A DNA stretch of 64,000 nt from Wurfbainia villosa (GCA_025175895.1 CM045989.1:131825272-131889271); one strand, 5' to 3'. Counted from the stretch's first letter, positions 21,819 through 33,298 are shown. A program made the numbers and translations. The notes: generated by a model from the letters alone, not told the origin.

Positions 21819-23562
21819 TGTTGGTGCAATCGACCCAGGTCATGATTGACCAGACTCAAGTTGGACTTGAATAGTGTTTTGATGTTTGATACTATTTTGG
21901 GGAGATTGTTGGTGCAATCGACTCGGGTCATGATTGACCGGACTCGAGTTTGACTTGAGTGATATTTTGGATGTTTGACTATATGGTTAATATGGGGTTG
22001 ACCATATGATGGAGAAGTCCAAGGCTTGTGTACTTGGCATGGAAAGTCCAAGTCTTGTGTACTTGGCATGGAAAGTCCAAGCATGAGTCTTGGCAAAGGA
22101 AAGTCCAAGTCTTGGCAAAGGAAAGTCCAAGCTTGAGTCTTGACCAATGGAAAGTCTAACATGGGTTGGCAAGGAAAGTCCAAGCATGGGTCTTGGCAAG
22201 GGAAAGTCCAAGCTTTAGTCTTGGCATTTGGAAAGTCCAACATTGGGTTGGCATGGAAAGTCCAAGGGTGTAGTCTTGGCCACGTAAGTCCAAGGGTGTA
22301 GTCTTGGTGGTGAAAGTCTAAGTCATGGGTACTTGGCAATTGAGAAGTCCAAGGGGAATATTGGAGGCGTAAAGTCCAAGGGTGGAGTCTTGGCAGCATA
22401 AGTCCAATGGTTGGCGGCGTAAAGTCCAAGCATGGTCTTGGCATCGTAAGTCCAATGTGCCTTGGTGGTATAGACACCGTTAGCATGACAATAGCCGATA
22501 GAAGCACCTGAAGGCTAGCGTATGGATGAACAAGTCATGGATGACTTGGAGGGATCCGATAGGCGTGAGACTGATGGAGGTGACATGAAGGCTTAGGTCT
22601 AGGCTAAGGGTAGTCTAGCAAGTATGAGGGCATCATACTTGGTGTTAAACCTCATGGTTGAGGTTTGTTAGTTGACTGGGGTTATTGACCAGTCGACTGG
22701 TCAAGTGTTTTGACACTTGGCAGCCGAGTCGACACTCAACAGTCGACTAGAAATATGACCAGTCGACTGCCGTGAGTCGACTAGGGTTCAACTGCGATAA
22801 AATGGCCTAGTAGTCAACTGCCAACATTGGGCAGTCGACTGATGGACCGAGCAGTCGACTGTTGGTTGAGTTTACGAGCACAGAACGCTCGGTAGCCAAC
22901 TGGGCAGTCGGCTACGACGTTGACAGTTGACTAATGATGTTGGCAGTCGACTGCCAACTGATCCGTTGGAGTTTTTTCAGCGTGGATCAAGTTGTTGTCT
23001 CACGATGATACTGTTGGCAGTCGACTGTCAGGCACGAAATCAGCTCGTTGCAGGTTAAAAGGAGCAGCTCGTGGGAGATTTCGGGATTGGTTCTTTAGGA
23101 GCTTTCTTGAGGTGATTTGAAGGCGAAGTGCAACTGCATTTCAGGGTCCTTCAAGCTCATCCAAGCAACCAACAAGCAAGTGCTCAAAACCCTAGTTTAT
23201 AAAATGTTCTTTACATTTCACTTTGTATTTACTTGTATTTATTTTGTATTACTGTTGTAATCATTGTACGAGGTTTCTTCGCCTCCTACTTGTTGTTGGA
23301 AAGGATTATTTGTGATTAGTGGTGGTGTTTGCATCGCTAGGGCTCGTTCGAGCCCACCGTGGAGTAGGAACCGTATGATTCCGAAACACGTTATATTCTC
23401 GTGTTCTTGTGTATTATGTGTTTATATATTTTGTTATTGCTTTATTATTATTCCTCTGTGCATATTAACGATCATTGTAGACAAGCACACAAGAATGATC
23501 AAATTTCGTGAACCGACGACAACGCTATTCACCCCCCTCTAGCGAGTGCATAGGTCCTAACA
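21819..23562 (+). repeat. copy B 5' LTR
   Basis: It is 1744 bp, TGTTGGTGCAATC to GGTCCTAACA. The first ~88 bp are repeated from 21907, preceded by a GGGGAGAT purine stretch. A CCAAG/CTTGG repeat array occupies 22010-22450 and GTCGAC palindromes 22690-23030. A TATA-like TTAAAAGG is near 23055, and the terminal block is CTATTCACCCCCCTCTAGCG. Confidence 0.92.
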
Positions 23563-23564
23563 AG

Positions 23565-23576
23565 TGGTATCAGAGT
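23565..23576 (+). promoter_or_regulatory. copy B primer-binding site
   Basis: TGGTATCAGAGT, two bases after the LTR, one change from the plant iMet PBS. It is the minus-strand DNA priming site. Confidence 0.9.
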
Positions 23577-23628
23577 GAGGCCGCTCTTCAAGGTTTAACA
23601 ACTAAGGGAGCACCACTAGAGGAAGAAG

Positions 23629-25362
23629 ATGGAATTTGAAGAAAAATTTGGATGGGACATCAACACTCCGGTCCCATATGCATTCTATGGACGAGAAGGC
23701 TTCAACTAATGGAAAGCAAGGATTGAAGACTTCGTGATGATGATGGATATCGAGGATTGGGCCACCTTGATGGAAAGATTCAAATTTCCAAGAGGGCCTA
23801 AGGGAGGATTCATCAAAATGAAAAAGTAGACCGAGGAACAACTCCAAGAATTCAAGAGAAGTAATAAGGTAATTAAATTCTCGGTTGATTTGATTCCTAA
23901 TGATATCTTGTATAGCTTAGGTGAATACAAGGATTCCAAGGAGCTTTGGAGTTAATTGACAAAGTATCATGAAAGTCCATCATCGGTCCAAGAAGAAGGG
24001 CAAGAAGAGGAATGCTCATCGGCTCAATCGGAGGAGACCGAAGAAATAAGCACACCATCCTCACAAGCAAGTGAGGATTCGGAAGTTGAAGAGGAGTCAA
24101 CATCCAGGTCAGGAGAAGAGTGTGAAGAATTGGAGGTTGAGAGACCATCAACGTCCAAGTAAGAGGAAGAATTGGAGGAGACCTCCACCTCTAGGATTGA
24201 GGGGGAGGAGAGGATTCCCACACCGGAGCAAACTCAAGAGAAACCATCTACCTCCGATCGAGAAGAAGATGAAGAACCATTTCATTCCACCACTACTCTA
24301 GGTAACTCAAGCAATTTAATTCAAAATAAAATTCATATAATTTGCTTTGAGTGTAGGGAAGTCAGGCACTATAAAAGCAAGTGCCCAAAGAAGGTCAAGA
24401 AGCCTCAACCGGTGCCAAAGGTCAAGGATGCCGGTCCCCCAACAATTAAAAGCAAGGATCACATCATTTGCTTCAAATGTCAACAAAAAGGGCATTATAG
24501 GAGTCAATGCCCTAGGGGGAGGAAGAAGACTCAAGAGGGAGCATCACATGTAGAGGGAGCCTCTAAGGCAAACCCTAAGATATATTTTAATGCACCTTCT
24601 AGTTCTAGAATTAAAAAGCATGTTTTTAGTACTCTTGCTATTACTCATGAAAAGCATGCTAGTAAAAATAGGCTTTATTGCTTAGGAGCTAAAAATGTCA
24701 ACTTTAGAAATAAGGAGAAATTTGGGACTAATGTCCCTAGAAAAATTTTACCTAAGGAGTCTATTAGGAAGGTAGAAAACCATCTTGGCTTTAACTCCAA
24801 GAATTCTAAATATATGCCAAGAAAGAACAAATCAATTCAAAGAAACAATGGGCCCACAAAATTAGAGAAATTGGAGTTGGAGAACCAAGCCTTGAGGTCA
24901 AGGCTTGAGAAAATAGAAAAGACTCTTAGGATTATGCAAAATCAAATGCAAGGGTCAAATAGTCAAAGCCTAGGGTCTAGGAGTCAAAGTCAAAGGCCTA
25001 GAAAACAAGAACCATCCAAGGGCAAGCTTAAGCCCAAAAAGACCTATCACAATGTTCCATTCGATTATGGAACTCAATCTAGGTCTAGAAAAACCAAGGT
25101 CAATAGGGAAGTCATCCCTAAGATTGACCAAGGTAGGTGCTTAGTGGCTAAGGTTTCAAGAAAACCTAGGGAAGCCATTAAGAAGGTTACAAGGGGAGTT
25201 ACCCCTAGAGTTAACCTAGGTAAGACTCAAATGACCAAGACTTATAAGCCTAGGAGGGTCATTAGGAGGGTATCTAGAGAGGTCATCCCTAAGGAGTACC
25301 TAGTAAACCTAAGGAGCTCCAATAGATATTGGGTTCCTAGGAGCGTGATCGATTCACACTAA
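23629..25362 (+). pseudogene. gag: copy B Gag-like protein (twin zinc knuckle, coiled coil, basic repeats)
   Basis: One frame of 578 codons from ATG 23629 to TAA 25362, with four nonsense codons in the first 180 codons, each one base from a sense codon. The last 396 codons are fully open. Order: a WDINTPVPYAFYG N-end and Gag-core helices (DLIPNDILYSLGEYKDSKELW), an acidic Ser/Glu tract with STSR repeats, CCHC1 CFECREVRHYKSKC, CCHC2 CFKCQQKGHYRSQC, a coiled coil (LEKLELENQALRSRLEKIEK), YHNVPFDYG, then three basic repeats around KVxREVIPK and a YWVPRSVIDSH end. It should bind and package element RNA. No protease follows. The stops mean this copy no longer makes the full protein. Confidence 0.88.
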
Positions 25363-25649
25363 ATGGGTTAGGGTGTGCCAACTTTAAATGGATAGGTAGT
25401 TAACCTAACCATGACAAAGGTGACACTTTAGGTCATTTCCAAGGTAATGTGATACTTTGGAAATGTGGTTTGATCATAATCCTAAAGGACTTTAGGGTGT
25501 GCCAATATTATCTTGAGAATTATGAAAAATCAATCAAATTGACACAAACTAGGTCTAGAGGTTATGGTGTGCCATTTTAGATTTTTGGCGCACTTTGAGG
25601 ATAAGTGACATTAAGGCGAAATGACAATTTGGGCTTAACACTTAGGTAT
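25363..25649 (+). other. copy B noncoding interior, first part
   Basis: Begins AAATGGGTTAGGGTGTGCC as in copies A and E and is conserved up to the solo-LTR target GGTAT (25645-25649). No ORF is seen. Confidence 0.7.
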
Positions 25650-26692
25650 TGTTGGTGCAGGGGCACCAGATAATCGAACCTGTATTTTGATTATGGCAAA
25701 GACACAAAGTTAAGTTTACATCGTTGTCTCACGAGCTAAATCAAGTGTGCAGAAAGGCTAAGCTAAGTCGAAGGTCAGCAACACCCAGAGGGAGCTGTGG
25801 TGGTCGGGCAACAACGAGGGAACTTTGTGGGAGTCGAAGAACCTAGGTGGAAGACCAGAAGCAAAGCGACAAATCTTAAAGGACTAGAGGTAAGCTCGTG
25901 TCCTCTGTACGGGGATGACCGTAAGCGGCGATCCGACTAAGACTTCTTGTGGAAGGTCTAGGTCAAGATCGGACGGTCAAAAACCATCGCATTTATCATT
26001 TTCCGTGCTAACCTCTTATTGCAGGGAAGTGGTCAGGCTGACAGTCGACTGCTGACCATTGGACAGTCGATTGATGCTCATCAGTCGACTGATGGAAGAC
26101 ATCAGTCGACTGATGGCGACGAATCATCCTTTTGCGCTAGGTCAAAATGGATAATGTTTGACGCGGCCACTTCGCGATAAAATTTGTTACCACCTCGTGA
26201 TCTGTTCCAAAAGATGAGGAGACTTATTCTGAGACCAAACTCTATAAAAGGAGGGGAGGATTCCAACCCAAAAATTAATCAAGATTATTCTCAAGTGCTC
26301 CTACAACGCCAAAGCTCTAACACCGTCATAACGTCGACGCGACGATAAGTTCTAATCTTCTTCGTCGACAGCAGCAGTAAGTAATTGTTTTTGTTATTGT
26401 ATTCTTTGTTTTAATCGTAACGAGGTAAGTTAGGCTTGTTGCCTCATCCTTGTACTTTCGGTTTTGTGATCGTTGTCTCCTACCTCCAACGAGGAGGAGA
26501 TCTTATAGTGCTTTGCCCTCCGTATGCGGTCTAGGACCGTTAGGGCCTTGGAGTAGCAACCGTTGGGTTGTGAAACAAATAAAAATAAACTTGTCATTTT
26601 TACTTTTCCACTGTGCTTGCTCGTATATCGAACGAACGAAAAGATTTACACTCACTATTCACCCCCCTCTAGCGATGCTTCTCGATCCAACA
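25650..26692 (+). repeat. solo LTR of a different copia-like family
   Basis: It is 1043 bp, TGTTGGTGCAGGGGC to CTCGATCCAACA, with a perfect TSD GGTAT (25645-25649 and 26693-26697). It differs in body from the gag-only LTRs but has three exact CAGTCGACTG palindromes (26042, 26082, 26103) upstream of a TATA box, CTCTATAAAAGG (26240-26251), and ends with the same CTATTCACCCCCCTCTAGCG block. It is probably the youngest insertion in copy B. Confidence 0.92.
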
Positions 26693-26697
26693 GGTAT

Positions 26698-28202
26698 TTA
26701 ATACCTTAGTATTTTACAATTGCCATGCTTTGTTTGCCTTGCAATGTCATGACATCATATTCATTTAAATCATATAAATATCATGATTATGCTTAGGGTT
26801 TATTTTTTATGTCATGTGTATTTAAATTTAATCATATGCCATGACATCATGATCATTGGTCATACTAATTTATGTTATCATTTATGCCATGATCATTCAT
26901 GCATTAACAAAATTGATTCAAGGACTATGACATGACTTGAAGTCCCATGTATAAGGGAATCAAGTAGAGTTGCCTTAGAAAATGCATGAGGCCTTAGTTT
27001 AGGATGAACAAAACTCACTTCTCACATCACATTGACATGTGTGTGTATTGATATACCCTAGACGAATGTGAGATGCTAGGAAATGAGTTAAGTTCAAGGT
27101 GCATAGTTTTTGCATCTAGATGAACTTAAACTCAACTCATACCATGAATGAATCATGAGAAAAGTTTGTGTACAAGTCATGTGCATTGAGCCCATAGACC
27201 ATGGTTCAATATAAAGTTGTAAAAGTATTTCAAAATCATTTTGAAAAACCTTGGTGAAGTCTATCTTTTGATAGCAATCACCATTGATGATGTTGATACA
27301 AAGTGAGCTCAAAACAATAAAGTTTTTCTCATTTTTGAACTTTGTATCAAATTCACTATTTTGTAGGTAAATTATTTTTCCAATATTTTTCACCAATTAT
27401 ATTGCTTATGAATATTATACGTATGAAGTTTCAAGATTTTTTGAATTACGTATGGTTTTTCTAATTCCGATTTCTGTTTCTGATTTCTGCATTTTGCAGT
27501 TATCAGTCGACTACCATTGTATGTCAGTCGATTGATGCATAAGGCAGTCGACTGTTGACTGTCAGAGTCGACTGCCAGAGCTGATTTCAGGTAAACAAGG
27601 ATGTTTAGCCCATGTTTCAACTATGTTAGGGTTCCTTAACCACTCCTAACCCTAGGATATGCTTTGGAAAGTATTGGAAAGGGTGAAAATCCATTGGATA
27701 TGGATTAAAAGAGTTGTTTAGGGTGTGTATCAATTTTAAGGTGTGTAAAAGTTCAAGATTGAACTTTTACCGTTAATCTTGATGGTTTAGTATTCCTATA
27801 GGCTTAGGGACTCTCCAATGACATTGTTGGTGCAATGGTCAAGGGGGAGCAAGTCTTTAGGGAGAGTTATCCATCATGGGATGATGGATGTATTTCCTCA
27901 TGAGGGGGAGAATTTTGGGAGAATGTGAGATGCCCAATTTGGAAATTGAGAGAGTTTATAGGAAGCTTCTCTTAAGTGATATGAGACTTATCACTAGGAA
28001 GAGTGAAGGCATCCTAGGTGTTTTTGACCAAGGGGAGTGTAAGATCTCATTAGGATATGAGACATTGACCTCCTTGAGGAGAACCTTTTTGATGTATGTC
28101 AAAAAGGGGGAGAATTTATGAAATTACCAATTTGGGAGAATTGGTAAGGAGATTTGAGTTAGGTAGCCTAACTCAATGGTTTTGGGTTTTTTGTCAAACA
28201 TC
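26698..28202 (+). other. copy B noncoding interior, second part
   Basis: Conserved with copies A and E. It includes ATGTCATGACAT at 26744-26755, the TCTATCTTTTGATAGCAA motif near 27257, a GTCGACTG palindrome patch at 27500-27575 and GGGGGAG tracts at 27840-28110. No coding region is evident. Confidence 0.72.
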
Positions 28203-28216
28203 AAAAAGGGAGAGAT
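28203..28216 (+). promoter_or_regulatory. copy B polypurine tract
   Basis: AAAAAGGGAGAGAT directly before the 3' LTR. Confidence 0.87.
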
Positions 28217-29932
28217 TATTGATGCAAACGGCCCAGGTCATGATTGACCAAACTCAAGTTGGACTCAAGTAGTGTTTTGATATTTGACAATATTTTGGGG
28301 AGATTGTTGGTGCAATCAACTCGGGTCATGATTGACCTAACTCGAGTTTGAATTGAGTGGTATTTTAGATGTTTGACTATATGGTTGACATGGGGTTGAC
28401 CATATGATGGAGAAGTCCAAGTCTTGTGTACTTGGCATAGAAAGTCCAAGTCTTGTGTACTTGGCATGGAAAGTCCAAACATGGGTCTTGGCAAGGGAAA
28501 GTCCAAGCTTGAGTCTTGACAAATGGAAAGTCTAACATGGGTTGGCAAGAAAAGTCCAAGCATGAGTCTTGGCAAGGAAAAGTCCAAGCTTGAGTCTTGG
28601 CATTTGGAAAGTTCAACATTGGGTTGGCATGGAAAGTCCAAGGGTGTAGTCTTGGCGATGAAAATCCAAGTCATGGGTACTTGGCAATTGAGAAGTCCAA
28701 GGGGAATATTGCTGGCGTAAAGTCCAAGAGTAGAGTCTTGGCAACATAAGTCCAATAGTTGGCGGTGTAAAGTCCAAGCGTGGTCTTGGCAGCGTATGTC
28801 CAATGTGCCTTGGCGGTATAGACACCATTAGTATGACAATAGCCAATGGAAACACCTGAAGGCTAGCATATGGATGAACAAGTCATGGATGACTTGGAGG
28901 GATCCGATAGGTGTGAGGCTGATGGAGGTGGCTAGAAGGTTTAGGTCTAGGCTAAGGGTGGTCTAACAAGTATGAGGGCATCATACTTGGTGTTAAACCT
29001 CACGGTTGAGGTTTGTTAGTCAACTGGGGTTATGGACCAGTCGATTGGTCAAGTGTTTTGACACTTGGCAGCTGAGTCGACACTTAGTAGTCCACTGGGA
29101 TTATGATCAGTCGACTGCCGTGAGTCAACTAGAGTTTGACTGTGGCAAAATGGCCTAACATGATCGCAAGCATTAGGCGCGATCGTGATAGCTGGCGATT
29201 GATCGCCATGGATGGTATCGGCGATTGAGTTCTGAGCACAAAATGCTCGGTAGCCGACTGGGTAGTCGGCTATGGCATTGGCAGTCGACTGATGATGTTG
29301 GCATTCGACTGACAACTGATCCGTTGGAGTTTTTTCAGTGTGGATCAAGCCGTTGTCTCATGACGATACTGTTGGCAGTCGACTGGAGACTTATGATAGT
29401 CGACTGCCAGGCATGAAATCAACCCGTTGCAGGTTAAAAGGAGTAGCTCGTGGGAGATTTCGGGATTGGTTCTTTGGGAGCTTTCTTGAGGCGAAGTGCA
29501 GCTGCATTTCAGGGTCCTTCAAGCTCATCCAAGCAACCAACAAGCAAGCGATCAAAACCCTAGTTTGTAAAGTATTCTTTACATTTCAATTTGTATTTGC
29601 TTGTATTTATTTTGTATTGCTGTTGTAATCATTGTACGAGGTTTCTCTGCCTCCGACTTGTTGTCGAGAAGGAGTATTTGTGATTAGTGGTGGTGTTTGT
29701 ATCACTAGGGCTCATTCGAGCCCAATCCGTGGAGTAGGAATCGTACGGTTCTGAGCTACGTTATATTCTCGTGTTCTTGTGTATTGTGTGTTTGTACATT
29801 TCCTTATTTTTTTATTATTATTCCGCTGTGCATATTAATGATCATTGTAGACAAGCATGCAAGAACGATCAAATTTCATGAACCGACGACAACGCTATTC
29901 ACCCCCCTCTAACGGGCGCACAGGTCCTAACA
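28217..29932 (+). repeat. copy B 3' LTR
   Basis: It is 1716 bp and pairs with 21819-23562. It starts TATTGATGC (mutated TG) and its second start is at 28305, again 88 bp on. The CCAAG array is at 28409-28805. A short window, 29155-29225, differs strongly from the 5' LTR while both flanks agree. Confidence 0.92.
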
Positions 29933-29937
29933 AACTG

Positions 29938-30819
29938 GGGTTATGTTTGACACTTGGCATCCTAATCAACTTAGATCAGTCGATTGAGATTTTGACCAGT
30001 CTACTGGTCAAGTGGTCGACTGAGCTTCAACTGCTCGGGTGAAGCTTTGATAGTCGACTGTCATTATGGGCAGTCAACTGACCTTGAGCAGTTGACTGTC
30101 ATGGATGGAAGTCGACTGGTTTAAGTGACCATGAGCACAGAAGCTCTGGTAGTCGACTGATCAGTCAACTATTGGGTTGATAGTCGACTGCTGATAAGGG
30201 TAGTCGATTGCTGATGTATCAATTAGCTGGAATGCCAATGTGGATTAAGTCCGTTGTAAGATAATGACATTGTAGGCAATTGATTGGTGCCTTTGAGCAG
30301 TTGACTACTAGGCAGAAATCCAAGTCACATGGAGTCTTTAAAATGAGCTCAACGGGGAGGATTTTGACAGCGGTTCTAGGGGCGATTTGAGGCAAAGTTC
30401 TCGTGCATTTTAGGGTCCTTCAAGCTCGTCCAAGCAACCAACAAGCAAAACATTTGAAGCGATATTTTGTAAAGTTTTCTTTACATTATTATTGTATTTC
30501 CTTTATATTTGCTTGTATCTTTATTATTATTATTGTAATTCATTGTAAGAGGTTTCTCCACCTCCGGTGTATCATCGTGAAGGAGTTCATTAGTAGTGGT
30601 GTGCATCACTAGAGCTCACTTGAGCTCGACCCGTAGAGTAAGAACCCTAGGTTTCGAACCACATTATATCTTCATGTTTTTGAGTGTTTTTGTTGTTGTA
30701 TTTGTGCTTTTATTTTCCACAGCGCACTAACCATCATTGTAGACAATCACACATGCGATCGAGAGAGAAAATGAAGAATCTCTATTCACCCCCCTCTAGC
30801 GACGCAACCGTTCCTAACA
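29938..30819 (+). repeat. copy A 3' LTR, right part
   Basis: Resumes after the AACTG duplication. It has GTCGACTG-type palindromes at 29990-30210, the GTTCTAGGGGCGATTTGAG block near 30370, and an end matching the copy A 5' LTR (GACGCAACCGTTCCTAACA). Confidence 0.87.
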
Positions 30820-32158
30820 TCTTTTGTGTCATTCTTATCTACAAGAGTTAATACGCAATGAAAATACAATAAGAATGTAAAAAACTATGGACACAATAGA
30901 TTTAAGTGGTTTGGCAACCTCTAAGATTTCTACTCCATGGTTATACTTTAGTCGCGAGCCACTGATACTTCTCATTTTCGAACCCCTTTTGGAGATGGAG
31001 AAACCTCTTACAAATTTATTTACAAACAAACAAATGTATATAACACAAATATAAATTAATAAATTAAACAAACTAGTAGTTATTGATATGGAGATCCCTC
31101 TGGAAGCCCAAAATGCAAAGCACTCATCTTGAAACTTCTTGGATCACATGAGCAATATCGAGCACTTCAAGATTCTGTGGGTAAAGTTGAGTTGTTGATA
31201 CTGAATCTTGAGTTCCTCCACTCATTTTATAGAATTCCATCAACTTGTTGATGTGGCACCTATCGAGCACCTAGAAGCTATCCGATCACTCAAACCTTTG
31301 CTAACTCAACTCCGACTTTATCCATAGACAGATCAAAATTGGATAACTTGGCACCCTTCCAATTGTTTGAACCAGCTTTGGGTGTCTAGAAGCCCAATAA
31401 ACTCGGATTTGCTAACCACCTTTCTTGGATCGACTCAATCTAAATTCGGATCGCTTGGATACCTTCCGACTGCATGGAACAATTTTGGTAGCTCAAAACT
31501 CTGGTTAGATCAGATCGATTGGTTGGTTTGTTCTATATGACCTGACCTCATTGTTGGGTCGTCTGTGCCTCTTTCGGTCACCTAGACAATCAAGTCGATC
31601 TAACTTGATTTTGTTTGCCTTGAGTTGCTTAAGATTAGTGTAGAAACAATATGCAAATCCATGTTGTGCTTAATATCTATTCTACCTGATCTACTATGCT
31701 TGCTTAGTACTTAGTCTACTTGACTTATCGTAACTTCTCATTTGCTTGAAGTTTGCCCCTCTAAGACTTCTCACTTTACCTAAAGTTTACTCTTCTAAGG
31801 TTTTCCACTTTCTTAGAGTTTACTCCTCCAAGACTTCCCTCTGCCTAGAGTTTATAAACATTCCACCCCTTTGACCTGCTTAAACTTTTTCCTTGCCAGA
31901 CATCCAGTTACCCTTGACCTTTTTTTTGACTTTCCCCTGCTTAATATTTGATTCTCTCAATCTTCTAGGACTTCCTACTTGCCTAGATCACCCTTGACCT
32001 ATCAAGAATTCTCACCAACTGCCAAGCATTCGATCACCCTTGATATGCTTGGACCAACTTGCACAACCAAGCAAATCCTGAGAATTGATTGCACTAGTTA
32101 TCTTCCCACTAAACATATTGACCAAATATCTAAACCTTAGAGGTTAATTGCACCAACA
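30820..32158 (-). repeat. fragment of a copia-type LTR, minus orientation
   Basis: Read on minus it starts TGTTGGTGCAATTAACC at 32158 and contains a TATA box (minus TATAAAAT, plus 31224-31232) and a CTTAGAAGTCTTGG-like U3 region rich in AAGTCTT repeats. The far end is missing because copy A inserted at 30819. No coding sequence is seen. The family is not one of the others here. Confidence 0.7.
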
Positions 32159-32339
32159 TCCACCTTTGAGATAGTCAAAATGACCTAAGTGACCTCCAAT
32201 GTGGCATAGAGACTTCCTAATGTCATCTCAAGTTAATTAGTCTGCCTCACCACCAAGTTCTATAATAAACACTCGATATCGACTTTCTAATTTTCTTTCT
32301 TATTCATTTCACCTTCCCATTTTGCTTTTATAGCTACTA
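32159..32339. other. unassigned spacer before the RT fragment
   Basis: AT-rich, with no recognisable feature. It may be the eroded integrase-RT linker of the copia that follows, since the RT lead-in begins at about 32340. Confidence 0.4.
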
Positions 32340-33130
32340 TGACAAATAACACCAAGCTTAAAATTTATGCTCAGGCTATCCTTGATCCAAATTGGCAACA
32401 AGCTATGAATACAGAATTAGAAGCATTATAACTTAACAACACATGGAGCCTCGTCCCTCTACTTGTTGATCATAAATCAATCAGTTGCAAATGTGTTTAC
32501 AAAATCAAGTATAGGTCTGATGGGACAATTGAACAACAAAAAGCTTACCTCGTTACCAAGGGGTACAATAAAGTTGAAGGCATTGACTATCAAGAAACAT
32601 TTTCACCAACAATCAAACCTACAACACTTTGATGTCTTATTATTGTTGCTATTGCTTGCCATTGGTACATACACCAACTAGATGTTCAAAATGCTTTCCT
32701 CCATGGATATCTACATGATGTTGTTTACATGGAACCTCAATCTGGTCTTCGCCAACTGGGGGAGAACACTATACTAGCTTAACAAGTCTCTTTATGGACT
32801 TAAACAAGCATCAAAGAATTAATTTTCCACAAACACTTTTAAAGGCTTGTTACCGACATTCAAAGGTTGATCATTCACTCTTTACCAAGGCTCAAGGTTT
32901 TCTTTTACAACAATTCTCATATATGTCTATGACATACTCCTCATAGAAAACAATCTACATGAAATGGAACTTCACAAAGAATTCCTTTTTAAGCACTTCC
33001 ATATCAAAAATCTTGGAAATTTAAAGTACTTTCTGGGTATTGAATTCTCCCACTCCAAAATAGGTGGTTTTATACCACAAAGAAATATGCATTGGATATT
33101 TTGTAATATTTAGAACTTCTAGGTGCACCT
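32340..33130 (+). pseudogene. pol: copia reverse transcriptase, left half of a split element
   Basis: Degenerate RT on plus: AQAILDPNWQQAMNTELEAL, CKCVYKIKYRSDGTI, KAYLVTKGYNKVEGIDYQETF, IHQLDVQNAFLHG, then a poorly kept C-half reaching KKYALDIL. Many stops and frameshifts. It breaks off where copy D inserted. The continuation (RNase H, PPT, short LTR) is at 59538-60276, so the element has been pulled 26 kb apart. About 55 residues at the junction appear to be deleted. Confidence 0.85.
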
Positions 33131-33284
33131 CGATAAAAATTGCGAACCAAGTAAATAATATTGTGTATTTTATTTTCTGAGCATAACTCTGAAAAGATAA
33201 AAAAAAGAAGAGGTTTTAAAAGAAAATAAAGAAATTTTAATTACCGAGATTCACCCCCCCCCTCTCAATCTATTCCGATCCAAA
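33131..33284 (+). repeat. copy D 5' LTR remnant
   Basis: Matches the last ~140 bp of the 3' LTR (59395-59537): GAACCAAGTAAATA, TTGTGTAT, an A/G-rich tract, GATTCACCCCC and CTCAATCTATTC. Upstream LTR sequence is missing. Confidence 0.78.
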
Positions 33285-33285
33285 G

Positions 33286-33298
33286 ATTGGTATTAGAA
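33286..33298 (+). promoter_or_regulatory. copy D primer-binding site (mutated)
   Basis: ATTGGTATTAGAA sits where TTGGTATCAGAGC is expected, just after the LTR end. Several changes; position and core support the call. Confidence 0.7.

Larger units (their letters stand above)
21819..29932 (+). mobile_element. copy B: complete gag-only copia element
   Basis: Full structure: 5' LTR 21819-23562, PBS 23565-23576, gag 23629-25362, noncoding interior with a solo LTR at 25650-26692, PPT 28203-28216, 3' LTR 28217-29932. AACTG on both sides (21814-21818, 29933-29937) proves insertion into copy A's 3' LTR. It is about 7.1 kb without the solo LTR. It has no pol gene, so it needed RT and integrase from another element. 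Both LTRs carry the same 88-bp duplicated start. Confidence 0.92.
4659..30819 (+). mobile_element. copy A: gag-only copia element, nested host of several insertions
   Basis: The 5' LTR remnant (4659-5115) and 3' LTR (21114-21818 plus 29938-30819) end in the same sequence (TCTAGCGACGCAACCG then TTCCTAACA), so they belong to one element. Between them are a damaged PBS, a split gag (5233-5819 and 16739-17776), a conserved noncoding 3' half, and a purine tract at 21100-21113. No protease, integrase or RT is present. It has been hit by the minus-strand copia, LARD1, a solo LTR and copy B, so it is among the oldest elements here. With copies B and E it forms one family resembling plant 'TR-GAG' elements. 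Confidence 0.88.

Noticed and set aside
21197..22507. Long minus-strand open frames with repeated WTF/LDFPC-like peptides (also 28216-28855, 39772-40268, 56048-56392)
   Set aside because: They follow the ~24-bp U3 repeat units, whose period is a multiple of three, so frames stay open by repetition. They are antisense to the LTR and have no start context or known domain.
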